64,000 bases of DNA from Bradyrhizobium tropiciagri. GTDB lineage: Bacteria > Pseudomonadota > Alphaproteobacteria > Rhizobiales > Xanthobacteraceae. Position 1 is the first letter of the stretch. Each line of letters starts with the position of its first letter. The stretch lies in NCBI RefSeq assembly GCF_018130545.1, contig NZ_JAFCKF010000009.1, positions 186,001 through 250,000 on the forward strand, read 5' to 3'. The notes under the pieces were generated by a model. The model was given only the letters and a program-made list of their open reading frames with translations, ran no database searches and was not told the DNA's origin. Below are positions 1-8,864 of this stretch, in pieces. A program made the position numbers and the translations under genes.

Positions 1-81
1 GCCGCCCCGACGCTCGATCCAGACGGTGTTGCCGGAGACCTCCCGGGTCCGTGAGCACACAGACAATTGAAGCCCAGCGCC

Positions 82-182
82 CGAATAAATCGCATCCGAT
101 TAAATCGGGATACTTGAAGACCGGTCGTGCCGCGCCTTTATCAGGCGCGAACGAATAAATCGTATGCGATGTAAATCGCGGG
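82..182. promoter_or_regulatory. Duplicated operator-like element upstream of the first gene
   Basis: Two imperfect copies of the same roughly 29-bp sequence begin at 82 and 152, 70 bp apart. Each starts CGAATAAATCG, continues with a small palindrome (ATCGCATCCGAT in copy 1, ATCGTATGCGAT in copy 2) and ends TAAATCG. Copy 2 runs into the ribosome-binding site of the gene at 192. The arrangement looks like tandem sites for a dimeric regulator. The regulator itself is not identified. Confidence 0.5.
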
Positions 183-191
183 AGCGTGACC

Positions 192-479
192 ATGACTACC
201 AGGAATTTCCACCTCGCAACGGCGTTCAAAACCATTGCGCTCGCGGCAGCGCTATCGGCCGTCGCGGCGACCGCGGCCTCGGCGCAGGCCGCGATCTCGG
301 AGCCGGCCGCCTACCAGGCGCTCTATCCCTATCGCGACGTGCTCAACAACGGTGCGCCGACGCCGGCCGCCAAGCTCGTGCTGGAGCCGCCCGAGGTGTT
401 GCAGAGGCTTCAGGCGCAGGAGAGCGGCATTGGCATCGTTCAGGCGCCGCGCCGCATTTCGCACCGTGCCGGGCGCTGA
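192..479 (+). CDS. Small secreted hypothetical protein
   Basis: A 95-residue protein with an N-terminal signal peptide (basic start, then an Ala/Leu-rich core ending near ASAQA, residues 5-32). The mature part is short and has a Tyr-rich segment (YQALYPYRD) but no recognised domain, so it is probably periplasmic. ATG 192 was chosen because GGGAG lies 8 bases upstream; GTG 186 is in frame but too close to that site. Copy 2 of the duplicated operator abuts the ribosome-binding site, which implies tight transcriptional control. Function unknown. Confidence 0.6.
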   Translation: MTTRNFHLATAFKTIALAAALSAVAATAASAQAAISEPAAYQALYPYRDVLNNGAPTPAAKLVLEPPEVLQRLQAQESGIGIVQAPRRISHRAGR

Positions 480-594
480 AGCTGGATGCCGTCGTTGAAA
501 TGAAAAGGGGATGCGGATCGATTGACCCGCATCCCCTAATTTCAGTCATCCGTGGTCGCCGCAGGTCAAATCGAGTGCGTCGACGCGCCTGTGG

Positions 595-1809
595 CTAGTT
601 CGACTTCACCAGCGGGCAGCCGCCCTTGTCGAGCGGACGGAAGGCTTCGTCGCCCGGCACGGTGGCGATCAGCTTGTAGAGGTCCCACTCGCCCTTGGAT
701 TCTTCGGGCTTCTTGGTTTCGAACAGGTACATGTCGTGCACCATGCGGCCGTCGATCCGGATATGGCCGTTCTTGGCGAAGAAGTCGTTGATCGGCGTCT
801 TGCGCATCTGCTCCATCACCTTTGGCGCCTCGTCGGTGCCGATCGCCTCGATCGCCTTCAGGTAATGCATGGTCGCCGAGTAGAGGCCGGCCTGGATCAT
901 GGTCGGCATGTGGCCGACCTTCTCGTTGAAGCGCTTCGAGAAGGCGCGGGTCTCGTCGTTCATGTCCCAGTAGAAGGCGTCGGTGACGATCAGGCCCTGC
1001 GTCGCCTTCAGGCCCAGTGCGTGGGTGTCGGTGATTTCCATCAGCAGCGCGATCAGCTTCTGGCCGCCCTGGGTCAGGCCGAACTCGGAGGCCTGCTTCA
1101 GCGCGGTAGTGGTGTCGCCGCCGGCATTCGCCAGGGCCACGACCTTGGCCTTGGAGGCCTGGGCCTGCAACAGGAAGGACGAGAAGTCCGACGAGTTGAG
1201 CGGATGGCGCACGTCCCCCAGTACCTTGCCGCCGCTCTCCTTGACGACGTTGGCGGCGTCGCGCTCCAGCGCCTGGCCGAAGGCGTAGTCGGCGGTGACG
1301 AAGAACCAGGTGTCCTCGCCGCGCTTGACCATCGCCTTGCCGGCGACGTTCGACAGCGCGTAGGTGTCGTAGGTCCAGTGCACGGTGTTGGGCGAGCAGG
1401 CGGTGCCGGTGATGTCGGAGGAGCCGCCGCCGGAGTTGATGTGGATCTTGTTCTTCTCGCGCGTCAGCGCCGAGATCGGCAACGCGACCGAGGAGGTCGG
1501 CACGTCGAGGATCGCATCGACCTTCTCGTTGTCGTACCAGTTGCGCGCGATGCTGACGCCGACGTCGGGCTTGTTCTGGTGGTCGGCTACCACGACCTGG
1601 ATCGGCTTGCCCTTAACCTTGCCGCCGTAATCGGCGACCGCCATCTCGACGGCGGCGACCGAGCCCTTGCCGGTGGCGTCCGCATAGAGGCTCGACATGT
1701 CGGTGAGCACGCCGAGCTTGACGACGTCGTCGGAGATCTGGGCGTGAGCCGCGGTGCCGGAGGCCGCGAGCGCGAGGCCGGCCGCCGCTGCGGCCAAGAG
1801 CGATTTCAT
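595..1809 (-). CDS. ABC transporter periplasmic substrate-binding protein (branched-chain amino acid type)
   Basis: A 404-residue protein with a signal peptide (MKSLLAAAAAGLALAASG, cleaved near AHAQ) followed by a type I periplasmic binding fold of the Leu/Ile/Val-binding family (Peripla_BP_6). Typical signs are the LGVLTDMSSLYAD start of the mature protein and VVADHQNKPDVG. The start at 1809 has a strong AGGGAG site; an in-frame ATG at 1854 would put 15 charged residues before the signal peptide. No permease or ATPase gene is adjacent, so it is an orphan receptor in this window. In Bradyrhizobium such proteins bind amino acids or aromatic and aliphatic acids; the ligand cannot be read here. 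Confidence 0.9.
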   Translation of the reverse strand: MKSLLAAAAAGLALAASGTAAHAQISDDVVKLGVLTDMSSLYADATGKGSVAAVEMAVADYGGKVKGKPIQVVVADHQNKPDVGVSIARNWYDNEKVDAILDVPTSSVALPISALTREKNKIHINSGGGSSDITGTACSPNTVHWTYDTYALSNVAGKAMVKRGEDTWFFVTADYAFGQALERDAANVVKESGGKVLGDVRHPLNSSDFSSFLLQAQASKAKVVALANAGGDTTTALKQASEFGLTQGGQKLIALLMEITDTHALGLKATQGLIVTDAFYWDMNDETRAFSKRFNEKVGHMPTMIQAGLYSATMHYLKAIEAIGTDEAPKVMEQMRKTPINDFFAKNGHIRIDGRMVHDMYLFETKKPEESKGEWDLYKLIATVPGDEAFRPLDKGGCPLVKSN

Positions 1810-1968
1810 CGTGTTTCTCTCCCTGACTTTTCGTTGGTTGCTTCCACGGGGCACGTTCTATCCGGTGCGGCAAGCTGTCGCAAAGACGACTTTTTGGGCA
1901 TATGGCGATCCGGATCGGACGCCGGGATGATGTCAAGTTGGATCGGTCGGAGCAGCAGACTTGTTGCA

Positions 1969-2107
1969 CCTCTCCCGCTTGCGGGGGAGGTCGGCGCGAC
2001 GAGCAACGCAAAGCGTTGTCCGGAGCGTGCCGGGTGGGGGCTCTATCCCCACCCTGACTCGTGGAGAGAGCCCCACCCCAGCCCTCCCTCGCAAGCGGGA
2101 GAGGGAG
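1969..2107. repeat. Dispersed intergenic palindrome, family A, copy 1
   Basis: Two arms in inverted orientation, CCTCTCCCGCTTGCGGG (from 1969) and CTCGCAAGCGGGAGAGG (to about 2104), bracket a GTGGGG/CCCCAC-rich middle that can also fold. It lies between two minus-strand genes. A related element is at 10536-10664. The shape is that of a short non-autonomous palindromic repeat; no gene lies inside. Confidence 0.7.
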
Positions 2108-2154
2108 CCCAACCGCTTCGCGGCTGTTATTCAGCTGCTCTCATGAAGATCTGA

Positions 2155-3726
2155 CTACAGCGCCGGCAGCGCTGACACGGCGGCCTTGATGGTGCCGTCG
2201 GTTTCCACGATCACCCGCAGCGTCTTCGAATCGAACGCGATGTCGGCCAGGCGGATGCTGTTGACGTCGGCGTCGACGCGGATGCCTTCCTCGTTCTTCT
2301 GAAGGTCGGCGATCGCGGCGGAGATCTTGCGCTGGGCGTTGGCCGCGAACGGCTTCAGGTCGACGACCAGCCGGTCGGCCAGCGCCTGCTGCATATGCGG
2401 CATCGCGGCGCGTGCGGCCGCGCCGAGCAGGCCGAACGCCGCCTCGGATTCCACCGCCAGCTCGACATCGGCGAGCCGCAGCGTCTGCGCCTGCTGGTCG
2501 AGCCGCGGCCGGCCCCAGATGTGCACGGTTGCCTCGGCGCCGAAGCCGAAGAAGCTCTTCTTCTCCTTGGCGTGCACCAGTAGCGAAATCAAAAGCCGGT
2601 CGCCGGAGGCGGCGATGCTCGCGCTCTTGACGGTGACGTCGACCGGGCCGGAACCGTCCTCGGGGAAGGTCTTGCCCTTGAGCTGCGCCTCGACCAGCTG
2701 TGTCAGCGTGGTGAAGGACATGTCGACCGGCAGGCCGATCGCGATCTGGCTCGACATCGGCGGCACGATCGAGAGCTTGTCGGGGAACGGGCAGTTCGGG
2801 GTGGTCTGCGTCTCGGTGATCCGCGTCTCGGCCTCGATTCCCATCGTCAGGATCACCGAGGACGCATCAACCTTGGGCTGCGCCGCGATCGCCCGGATCG
2901 GCCGTAGCTCGAGCCACATCGGCGGCATCGACGCGGTGCCGCCGGTGCCCTGCAGCGGGATCGAGCGGCAGGCCTTGGCCCATTGCGCGCGGGCATTGTT
3001 CTGGAACACCGGGTCGTTGCGCAACCGCGCCTCGACCGCGGAAATCTGGTCGGCCACCGCCTTGTCGATCACCGGCTTGACCTGGGCCGGCACGTTGATG
3101 CGGACGCCGGCGGCCGACAGGCTGGTGTCGCCGAGATTGACCTGCGCCTGCAGGTTCGGCTCGATCCGCCAGGACGCGCCGAGCTTCGGCCGTGCGGTCA
3201 GGGTGACGTTGCCCTTGATGTCGGCATTGGCGTCGATGTTCTTGATGTTCACCGCGCCGATCTGCTTGGCGACGTTGCCGCCGAGCAGGCTGCCGAGTGC
3301 GTTACTGACGGCGCCGGTCGCCTTCGCCGACAGCGAGCCGGTGACCTTGAGCGTACCGTTGATCGGGGTCGTCAGCGTCAGCACGTCCTGTGCGCCGGTG
3401 GCCGCGATCGGCCCGCGCGACGCGGTCCAGCCGATGTCGGCATTTTCCAGGATCTGTTGCACCGGGTTGTCGGCCTTGCCGCCGAAGGTCTTCGGCGCGC
3501 CGCGTTCGGCGGCGTCGCGGATCGCCGACAGCGCGACCGAGACCTGCGCCACGACCGTCGAGGACCGCGGCGCCTGCGGCAGCGGCGGCAGCTCGGCGAG
3601 CTTCGGCTTCTGCAACGTGGCGCTCGGCGAGAGCCAGTCCATAGCCTTAAGGCTGATTGCGAACGAGATCAGCACTACCGTGATGCCCAGTGCGATCGTT
3701 CTTGGATGCATCGGTAGACGCATCAT
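2155..3726 (-). CDS. DUF4403 family envelope protein
   Basis: A 523-residue protein with an N-terminal membrane anchor or uncleaved signal (TIALGITVVLISFAISLKAM, residues 10-29) and a long beta-rich body matching DUF4403. That family is related in fold to lipid-binding TULIP/BPI-like domains; its function is not established. Two successive ATGs (3726, 3723) follow a GGGGGA site, so the start may be 3 bases further in. It follows the L,D-transpeptidase gene on the same strand, with a hairpin between them, so the two are probably separate transcription units. Confidence 0.75.
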   Translation of the reverse strand: MMRLPMHPRTIALGITVVLISFAISLKAMDWLSPSATLQKPKLAELPPLPQAPRSSTVVAQVSVALSAIRDAAERGAPKTFGGKADNPVQQILENADIGWTASRGPIAATGAQDVLTLTTPINGTLKVTGSLSAKATGAVSNALGSLLGGNVAKQIGAVNIKNIDANADIKGNVTLTARPKLGASWRIEPNLQAQVNLGDTSLSAAGVRINVPAQVKPVIDKAVADQISAVEARLRNDPVFQNNARAQWAKACRSIPLQGTGGTASMPPMWLELRPIRAIAAQPKVDASSVILTMGIEAETRITETQTTPNCPFPDKLSIVPPMSSQIAIGLPVDMSFTTLTQLVEAQLKGKTFPEDGSGPVDVTVKSASIAASGDRLLISLLVHAKEKKSFFGFGAEATVHIWGRPRLDQQAQTLRLADVELAVESEAAFGLLGAAARAAMPHMQQALADRLVVDLKPFAANAQRKISAAIADLQKNEEGIRVDADVNSIRLADIAFDSKTLRVIVETDGTIKAAVSALPAL

Positions 3727-3863
3727 TCCCCCGGATGAAAATCAACTTTGACGGGTTGTACAGGCCCCCCGACGAGGGCGCCAGTGTGGCGGGATCAAGC
3801 TGCTTCAGGGGCGGAAGCAGGCCGCATCTCCAAGGTCACCTGGACGTTAACGATTGTGAACGC

Positions 3864-3898
3864 GACAACGGCCCCGGTGGGGAGCCGGAGCCGTTGTC
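3864..3898 (-). terminator. Possible terminator hairpin after the L,D-transpeptidase gene
   Basis: A perfect 9-bp stem (GACAACGGC at 3864-3872, GCCGTTGTC at 3890-3898) with a GC-rich 17-base loop that can pair further. It lies just beyond the stop of the minus-strand gene ending at 3958. No T-run follows, so factor-independent termination is uncertain. Confidence 0.45.
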
Positions 3899-3957
3899 TG
3901 GGCCTTTATCTGAGCCTTGGAGGAGGCTTTGGGGTAGGCTTGGGGAAGTCGGTTTTG

Positions 3958-4647
3958 CTAGCGGACGGCCGAACCAAGGTCAGCGCGGCGGTCGGTCATC
4001 GGCAGCACGATCACCTTGGTGCCGACGCTGACCCGCGAATACAGGTCGCTGACGTCCTCATTGGTCAGACGCAGGCAACCGGAGGACACGTGGGTGCCGA
4101 TCGTCTCCGGCGCGTTGGTGCCGTGGATGCGGTACACGGTGCCGCCGAGATACATGGCGCGGGCGCCGAGCGGGTTGCCGGGGCCGCCGGCCATGTGGCG
4201 CGGCAGATAGGGCTGGCGGGCGATCATTTCCGGCGGCGGGGTCCAATCCGGCCACTCCGCCTTCTTGGTGATGGTCTGGGTGCCCGACCAGGTGAAGCCG
4301 TCGCGGCCGACGCCGATGCCGTAGCGCATCGCCTGGCCATTGCCGAGCACGAGATAGAGATAGGTGTGCGGGGTATCGATGATGATGGTGCCGGGCGCCT
4401 CGCGCGTCGGATAGGCGACGACCTGGCGGCGGAGCCGGGCGGGCAGCTCGACGGAACGGTCTTCTTCCTGCGCCTGCGGCATCGACTGCACCGGCGGCTG
4501 CACGGCCTCGGTCGGCGGCGTCAGGATGAAGGGGAAGATCGGCAGCGGCGCGGCCGCGGCGGTGTTCGTGAAAGCGACTGATCCAATCGCCAGCGCACCG
4601 AAGGCGGCGGCAGCGAGACGTGCGTTCAGCTTGATGGAATTGAACAT
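3958..4647 (-). CDS. L,D-transpeptidase (YkuD domain)
   Basis: A 229-residue exported protein. Residues 1-30 form a signal peptide ending ANTAAAA-like; the YkuD catalytic domain fills the C-terminal half. The diagnostic motif is present: HGTNAP, then 10 or so residues later SSGCLRL, supplying catalytic His, Ser, Cys and Arg. The family makes 3-3 peptidoglycan cross-links or attaches proteins to peptidoglycan in the periplasm. The start at 4647 has AGGGGT upstream; the longer reading frame to 4749 lacks a site. A GAAAC-type motif about 110 bases upstream is shared with the gene at 21774. It is divergent from the acyltransferase gene. Confidence 0.92.
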   Translation of the reverse strand: MFNSIKLNARLAAAAFGALAIGSVAFTNTAAAAPLPIFPFILTPPTEAVQPPVQSMPQAQEEDRSVELPARLRRQVVAYPTREAPGTIIIDTPHTYLYLVLGNGQAMRYGIGVGRDGFTWSGTQTITKKAEWPDWTPPPEMIARQPYLPRHMAGGPGNPLGARAMYLGGTVYRIHGTNAPETIGTHVSSGCLRLTNEDVSDLYSRVSVGTKVIVLPMTDRRADLGSAVR

Positions 4648-4745
4648 TGTCGACCCCTGTTGTTTGCGCCCTGCGCGCCAGTTCCGGCGCGTCGTTGGCT
4701 CAAACCAGTACAGGTGAGGCGTTTCAGGACGTTTGCACGAAATCG

Positions 4746-4781
4746 CCAAAATGGTTTCGTGCCGTTAGGGTTTTGTTTCGT
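4746..4781 (-). promoter_or_regulatory. Shared upstream motif (two GAAAC boxes), copy at L,D-transpeptidase
   Basis: On the minus strand the sequence reads ACGAAACAAAACC, then 6 or 7 bases, then GCACGAAACCATTTTGG. The two GAAAC boxes are 21 bases apart. Almost the same arrangement lies upstream of the Cys-rich protein gene (21864-21899), at a similar distance (about 100 bases) from its start codon. It probably binds a common regulator; which one is unknown. Confidence 0.45.
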
Positions 4782-4895
4782 CCGTGTTTCGTCGCAGGGT
4801 TAAGGGCTTCTTGCCGGGAGGTGTACCGCATCAGGACAATTATCCTGGCACGGCGCTTGCTGTCCGAAGGCGTGGTTCGGAATGGAGCGGAAATC

Positions 4896-6116
4896 ATGCC
4901 AGCGCCTTCGATCGGGAGCATGCTGGATCGGCAGAAAGGCTTCGGTCCCGGGTTCGATTTTCTCCGTGTTGCGCTCGCGATCGCCGTGGTCGCGGGACAC
5001 ACGCCCTATGTTGCGACCGGTAACGGCACCTCCGATCAGGCGTGGATCATCTGGTTTCCGCAATTTGCGATCCTGGTGATGTTCTTCGCACTGAGCGGAT
5101 TTCTGATCGCCGCGAGCGGGCTGCGGCTCAGCGTTAAGGAATTTCTGATCAATCGCGGCTTGCGGATCATTCCGGCGCTCGCGGTCGAGATCGTGCTGTC
5201 GGCGTTGATCCTCGGGCCGATCTTCACAACGCTGCCGCTTGCCGACTATTTCACCAGCGCCGGCACCTGGAAATACTTCACGAACGTCGTCGGCCTGGTG
5301 AATTACACACTGCCGGGCGTGTTCACCGGCAATCCCGCACCGGAGGTCAACAGCTCGCTGTGGACCGTGCCGTTCGAATATGGCTGCTACGCGGTGATGG
5401 CGGCCATCATGATCCTGGGTCTGCTGCGCAGGCCGGCGCTGATCGTGCTCGGCGTCGTCGTGCTGGTCGGTATCGGATTTGTCGCACAGTTCACCGGGCA
5501 TACCGCCAATCCGTCGCAACTTCCGCCGGGCGTCGCGGGCACGTTGTACGACAAGATCTTCAGCACGGCGCTGTTTCTCGGACGTGGCGCGAAATTGCCG
5601 GTCGCCTGTCTGGTCGCAATCGCGATCTACCTCTACCGCGACCGCATTCCCTATGACGGGCGCATTCTCGCCGCCTGCTGTGCGCTCTGCCTCGGCGCCG
5701 CACTGCTTGGACCGGCGGCCTGGATCACCCAGCCCGTCCTCAATGCCTTCGTCGCGCCGGCGCTGGTCTATATCACCGTGTTCCTCGGCGTCTCCAATCT
5801 GCCGCGGCTGCCGCTGTTTTCGAAGGGCGACTATTCCTACGGCATCTATCTGTACGGCTTTCCGATGCAGCAGGTGGTGAAGGTGTGGCTACCGAATGCG
5901 TCGCTGATCGTTCAGTTCGCGATTGCGATCGTGCTGATCACGACGTTCGCGGCGCTCTCCTGGCACTGGATCGAGAAGCCGGTCCTGAAGCTGCGTCGCC
6001 ATTTCTCCTTCGTGGCGCGCAAGCGGCTCGAGCCGGACGAGGTGGTCAAACCGCTCGATGGGATCGGGCCGCTTGCCGTCAGCGTGAGCGGCAGCCGGAG
6101 CGCGCGATCTTCCTGA
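4896..6116 (+). CDS. Acyltransferase 3 family membrane protein (OafA/YrhL-like)
   Basis: A 406-residue polytopic protein. The family signature is near the N-terminus: FDFLRVALAIAVVAGHTPY with the catalytic-type His after the first membrane segment. About ten hydrophobic segments follow, and a late IYLYGFPMQQ and SWHWIEKPVLKL motif is typical of O-acyltransferases. Such proteins acetylate or acylate surface polysaccharides, Nod factors or glucans in the inner membrane; the acceptor cannot be told here. ATG 4896 was chosen because GGAGCGGA precedes it; the open frame upstream overlaps the divergent transpeptidase promoter and does not look coding. Confidence 0.88.
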   Translation: MPAPSIGSMLDRQKGFGPGFDFLRVALAIAVVAGHTPYVATGNGTSDQAWIIWFPQFAILVMFFALSGFLIAASGLRLSVKEFLINRGLRIIPALAVEIVLSALILGPIFTTLPLADYFTSAGTWKYFTNVVGLVNYTLPGVFTGNPAPEVNSSLWTVPFEYGCYAVMAAIMILGLLRRPALIVLGVVVLVGIGFVAQFTGHTANPSQLPPGVAGTLYDKIFSTALFLGRGAKLPVACLVAIAIYLYRDRIPYDGRILAACCALCLGAALLGPAAWITQPVLNAFVAPALVYITVFLGVSNLPRLPLFSKGDYSYGIYLYGFPMQQVVKVWLPNASLIVQFAIAIVLITTFAALSWHWIEKPVLKLRRHFSFVARKRLEPDEVVKPLDGIGPLAVSVSGSRSARSS

Positions 6117-6254
6117 CGAGAAGCAACAACGCCGCCGCTCGGATGTGGATGTATCAGGCCAGTCCGTCCCACAGCAGCTTGGCCGCGGCGATGACGAGAA
6201 TGGCGTAGCAGGCCGCAATCCAGACATTGCTCCCGGCGCAACCGGCGTGCGCGC

Positions 6255-7637
6255 CTAGCCGACGCGCATCCTCGGCAGGCCCGGCTTCTCGCTGTTGATT
6301 ACCGCGCGGCGGTCGGAGACGGCGTGGTGGAATTGCTCGAGCGTCAGCCCGATTACCGAGAGGTCGCCTTCCTCGATCGCGCCGTCGTCGTAGCAATCGA
6401 GCGCCTCGCGCAACAGCGCGTCCGCAGCGCCCTGCATAGCCGCGAGCTCCTCCGCCGTCTCGGCGCGGCGCACCCGTGAGATCAGCTTCAGCAGATTGTC
6501 GCGATGGGCGATGTAGTGCTCGCGCTCGTTGCGCTTCATGTAGTGCCGCAGCCAGGCGCCGGCCGAACCGAAGCCGGAGATCAGCAGGATGCCGCCCCAG
6601 ATGTAGTCCGAATATTTTTCCAGGAAGGTGCGCTCGGTGCCGTCGATATAGGCGGCCGCGCCCTGATGCGCCGGCAGTGCGGCGTCCTTGTCGGTGTCGG
6701 GCTTCTCGATCTTGGCCGCCGCCGGCAGGTCGCGCGCGACCTGGAGCCGCTGCGTGAACAATTGCCGGTCGAGCGCGCCGACGGTCGATTCTTCCAGCGC
6801 GTGTTGCGCAATGATCAGGTGATTGACGCCGACGGTCTCGACCTTGTCCTCGGGCCGCGCCGGCGACGACGAGAAGATGCTGCCGGCGATCTCCTCGGAT
6901 TCATAGCGCGGATGTTTCTGCGCGATCGCTTCCGAGACGTCGATCGGGAGGAATACTGGTTCGCCGCGCGCGGCCGCCGTCGCCGCGATCGCTTCCGTCG
7001 TCACCTTGCTGCCGAGCGGGCCGACGGTCATGTAGGCGTCGAGCGAGGGATCGCGCGCGAGGTCGGCGACCTTGTTGACGGCGAACTGGCTGATCGTGAC
7101 CTTGTCGGGATTGACGCCGGACTCGCTCAGGATCACGCGCAGCAGCGTGACGTTGGCCTGGGTGCTGCCGACCACGCCGACCTTGTGGCCGGCGAGATCG
7201 TCGATGCTCTTGATCTTGGCGGATCGCCGCTTGCCCTTCGCTCCCGAGGGCGCCCACAGCACGACGACATTCTTGCGCAGGATCGCAACCGACTCGGCGC
7301 TCGCCGGCAGATCGAGATCGCCGCGCACCACCGCGAGGTCGACCTTGTTCGCGGTGAACAGCGCGATGCTTTCGGCTGCGCCCTGCGTCGTCACCGGCTT
7401 CAGCCGCACCGAGCTGCCGCCATGCGCAAACGCCTGGGCGAAGCCCTGGATCAGCTTGACGTCCTCGCTGCCGGTCGGGCCGACCGCGATCAAGAGCGTC
7501 ACGGGACGCAGCGCGTAGTACAGCGTGCCGGCGGCGATCGCGAACACGAGCATGCCGGTCGCGAGGATCAAGAGCGACGAGTTTCGCCGTCTGAGCCTGC
7601 GGCGCGCGGTGCCGGGATTTTCACTCTGCTCTGACAT
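6255..7637 (-). CDS. TAXI-family TRAP transporter solute-binding protein, membrane anchored
   Basis: A 460-residue protein of the TAXI (TRAP-associated extracytoplasmic immunogenic) family: an N-terminal membrane segment (residues 23-45), a periplasmic binding domain (IAVGPTGSEDVKL, then VGVVGSTQANVTLLR), a second membrane segment near residue 350 and a cytoplasmic coiled C-terminal part. Classical TAXI proteins are soluble; the two-membrane-segment form is common in rhizobia. No DctQ/DctM-type permease gene is nearby, so ligand and partner are unknown. The ribosome-binding site before ATG 7637 is weak. Confidence 0.8.
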   Translation of the reverse strand: MSEQSENPGTARRRLRRRNSSLLILATGMLVFAIAAGTLYYALRPVTLLIAVGPTGSEDVKLIQGFAQAFAHGGSSVRLKPVTTQGAAESIALFTANKVDLAVVRGDLDLPASAESVAILRKNVVVLWAPSGAKGKRRSAKIKSIDDLAGHKVGVVGSTQANVTLLRVILSESGVNPDKVTISQFAVNKVADLARDPSLDAYMTVGPLGSKVTTEAIAATAAARGEPVFLPIDVSEAIAQKHPRYESEEIAGSIFSSSPARPEDKVETVGVNHLIIAQHALEESTVGALDRQLFTQRLQVARDLPAAAKIEKPDTDKDAALPAHQGAAAYIDGTERTFLEKYSDYIWGGILLISGFGSAGAWLRHYMKRNEREHYIAHRDNLLKLISRVRRAETAEELAAMQGAADALLREALDCYDDGAIEEGDLSVIGLTLEQFHHAVSDRRAVINSEKPGLPRMRVG

Positions 7638-7775
7638 CTGATTGTCATCTTACACGAAAAACCGGCAGCTAGCCGTGAAAAACAACCTAACATTTCGATG
7701 ACGTCATACGTTTGAAACATCCATGTCAGAACGTCGTGCGAGCAGAATCAAGATTAACGATTTGGATCTCGTGCA

Positions 7776-8831
7776 ATGCGCATACTCGTTGCGACCGATG
7801 CCTGGCATCCGCAAGTCAACGGCGTGGTCCGGACGCTGACCTCGCTTGCGCGCAGCGCCGAGACGCTCGGCGCCGAGATCGAATTCCTAACTCCCGACGG
7901 CTTCCGCTCAGTCGGCGTGCCGACCTATCCCGGCCTGCGGATGGCGCTGCCGAACCGCCGCGAGATTGCGCGCCGGATCGAGGAGGCCGCTCCCGAGGCA
8001 ATCCATATCGCGACCGAAGGACCGATCGGCTGGTCGGTGCGCGGCTATTGCCAGCGCAACAAGCTCGCTTTCACCACATCCTATACAACGCGATTTCCGG
8101 AATATGTTTCCGTGCGCACCGGCATTCCGGACAGCGTCGGCTACGCGGTGCTGCGGCACTTCCATGCCGCCGGCTCGATGACGATGGTCGCGACCGACTC
8201 GCTGCGGTCAGAGCTTTCCGAGCGCGGCTTTCGCAAGCTCGGCTACTGGACCCGCGGCGTCGACACCAGGATCTTCAATCCCGACCAGCCGGCGCTGCTC
8301 GACCTGCCGCGGCCGATCTTCATGACGATGGGCCGCGTCGCGGTGGAGAAGAATCTCGACGCCTTCCTGTCGCTTGACCTGCCGGGCTCCAAGGTCGTGG
8401 TCGGCGACGGCCCGCAACGGGCGGCCTTGCAGCAGAAATATCCCGACGCGATTTTCCTCGGAGAGAAGAAGGGCCAGGATCTGACCTCGCACCTCGCCGC
8501 CGCCGATGTCTTCGTGTTCCCGAGCCTGACCGACACGTTCGGCGTCGTGCAGCTCGAGGCGCTGGCTTGCGGCACGCCGGTCGCGGCGTTCCCAGTCACC
8601 GGCCCGAAGGACGTCATCGCAGATCATCCGATCGGCGCGATCGACAATGACCTGCGCGCCGCCTGCCTGCGCGCGCTCAACATGTCACGCGCCGACTGCC
8701 GCAATTTCGCGTTGGAGCGTTCCTGGGAGAACAGTGCGCGTCAGTTCATCGGCAATCTGGCTACGTTGCAGCCGAGCCGCGCGCCGCGGCCCGCACGCCG
8801 CGTTGCCGGCCGCAGTGCGGTTCCGAATTAA
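7776..8831 (+). CDS. GT4-family glycosyltransferase, probably acting on membrane lipid
   Basis: A 351-residue GT-B enzyme. The N-terminus MRILVATDAWHPQVNG is typical of lipid glycosyl- and mannosyltransferases related to digalactosyl- or sulfoquinovosyl-diacylglycerol synthases. The C-terminal sugar-nucleotide domain has VVGDGPQ, VFPSLTDTFG and LEALACGTPVAAF, carrying the EX7E-type glutamates. The next gene, 33 bases on, encodes a phospholipid N-methyltransferase-like enzyme, and a decarboxylase for phosphatidylserine is nearby. Together these suggest a role in membrane lipid composition. The substrate cannot be read from sequence. The 138-bp region to the divergent TAXI gene contains the palindrome TGACGTCA at 7699-7706. 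Confidence 0.85.
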   Translation: MRILVATDAWHPQVNGVVRTLTSLARSAETLGAEIEFLTPDGFRSVGVPTYPGLRMALPNRREIARRIEEAAPEAIHIATEGPIGWSVRGYCQRNKLAFTTSYTTRFPEYVSVRTGIPDSVGYAVLRHFHAAGSMTMVATDSLRSELSERGFRKLGYWTRGVDTRIFNPDQPALLDLPRPIFMTMGRVAVEKNLDAFLSLDLPGSKVVVGDGPQRAALQQKYPDAIFLGEKKGQDLTSHLAAADVFVFPSLTDTFGVVQLEALACGTPVAAFPVTGPKDVIADHPIGAIDNDLRAACLRALNMSRADCRNFALERSWENSARQFIGNLATLQPSRAPRPARRVAGRSAVPN

Positions 8832-8864
8832 CAGCTCAATCGAACGAAAGACGAGAGACTATCT

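Noticed and set aside
1-60. Open reading on both strands at the left edge (on the minus strand a frame reading VSGNTVWIERRGG)
   Set aside because: Only about 20 codons lie inside the window, and neither strand shows a decisive start or family match.
736-2154. Long open frame antisense to the ABC binding protein gene
   Set aside because: Arg/Gly/Val-rich mirror of the real gene, typical of high-GC antisense frames; it also runs through the family A repeat.
6154-6255. Hydrophobic stretch on the minus strand (NVWIAACYAILVIAAAKLLW) just after the TAXI gene
   Set aside because: It looks like a membrane segment and ends in a stop, but it has no in-frame ATG, GTG or TTG nearby; the only ATG with a purine-rich site is in another frame. 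It may be a decayed small gene.
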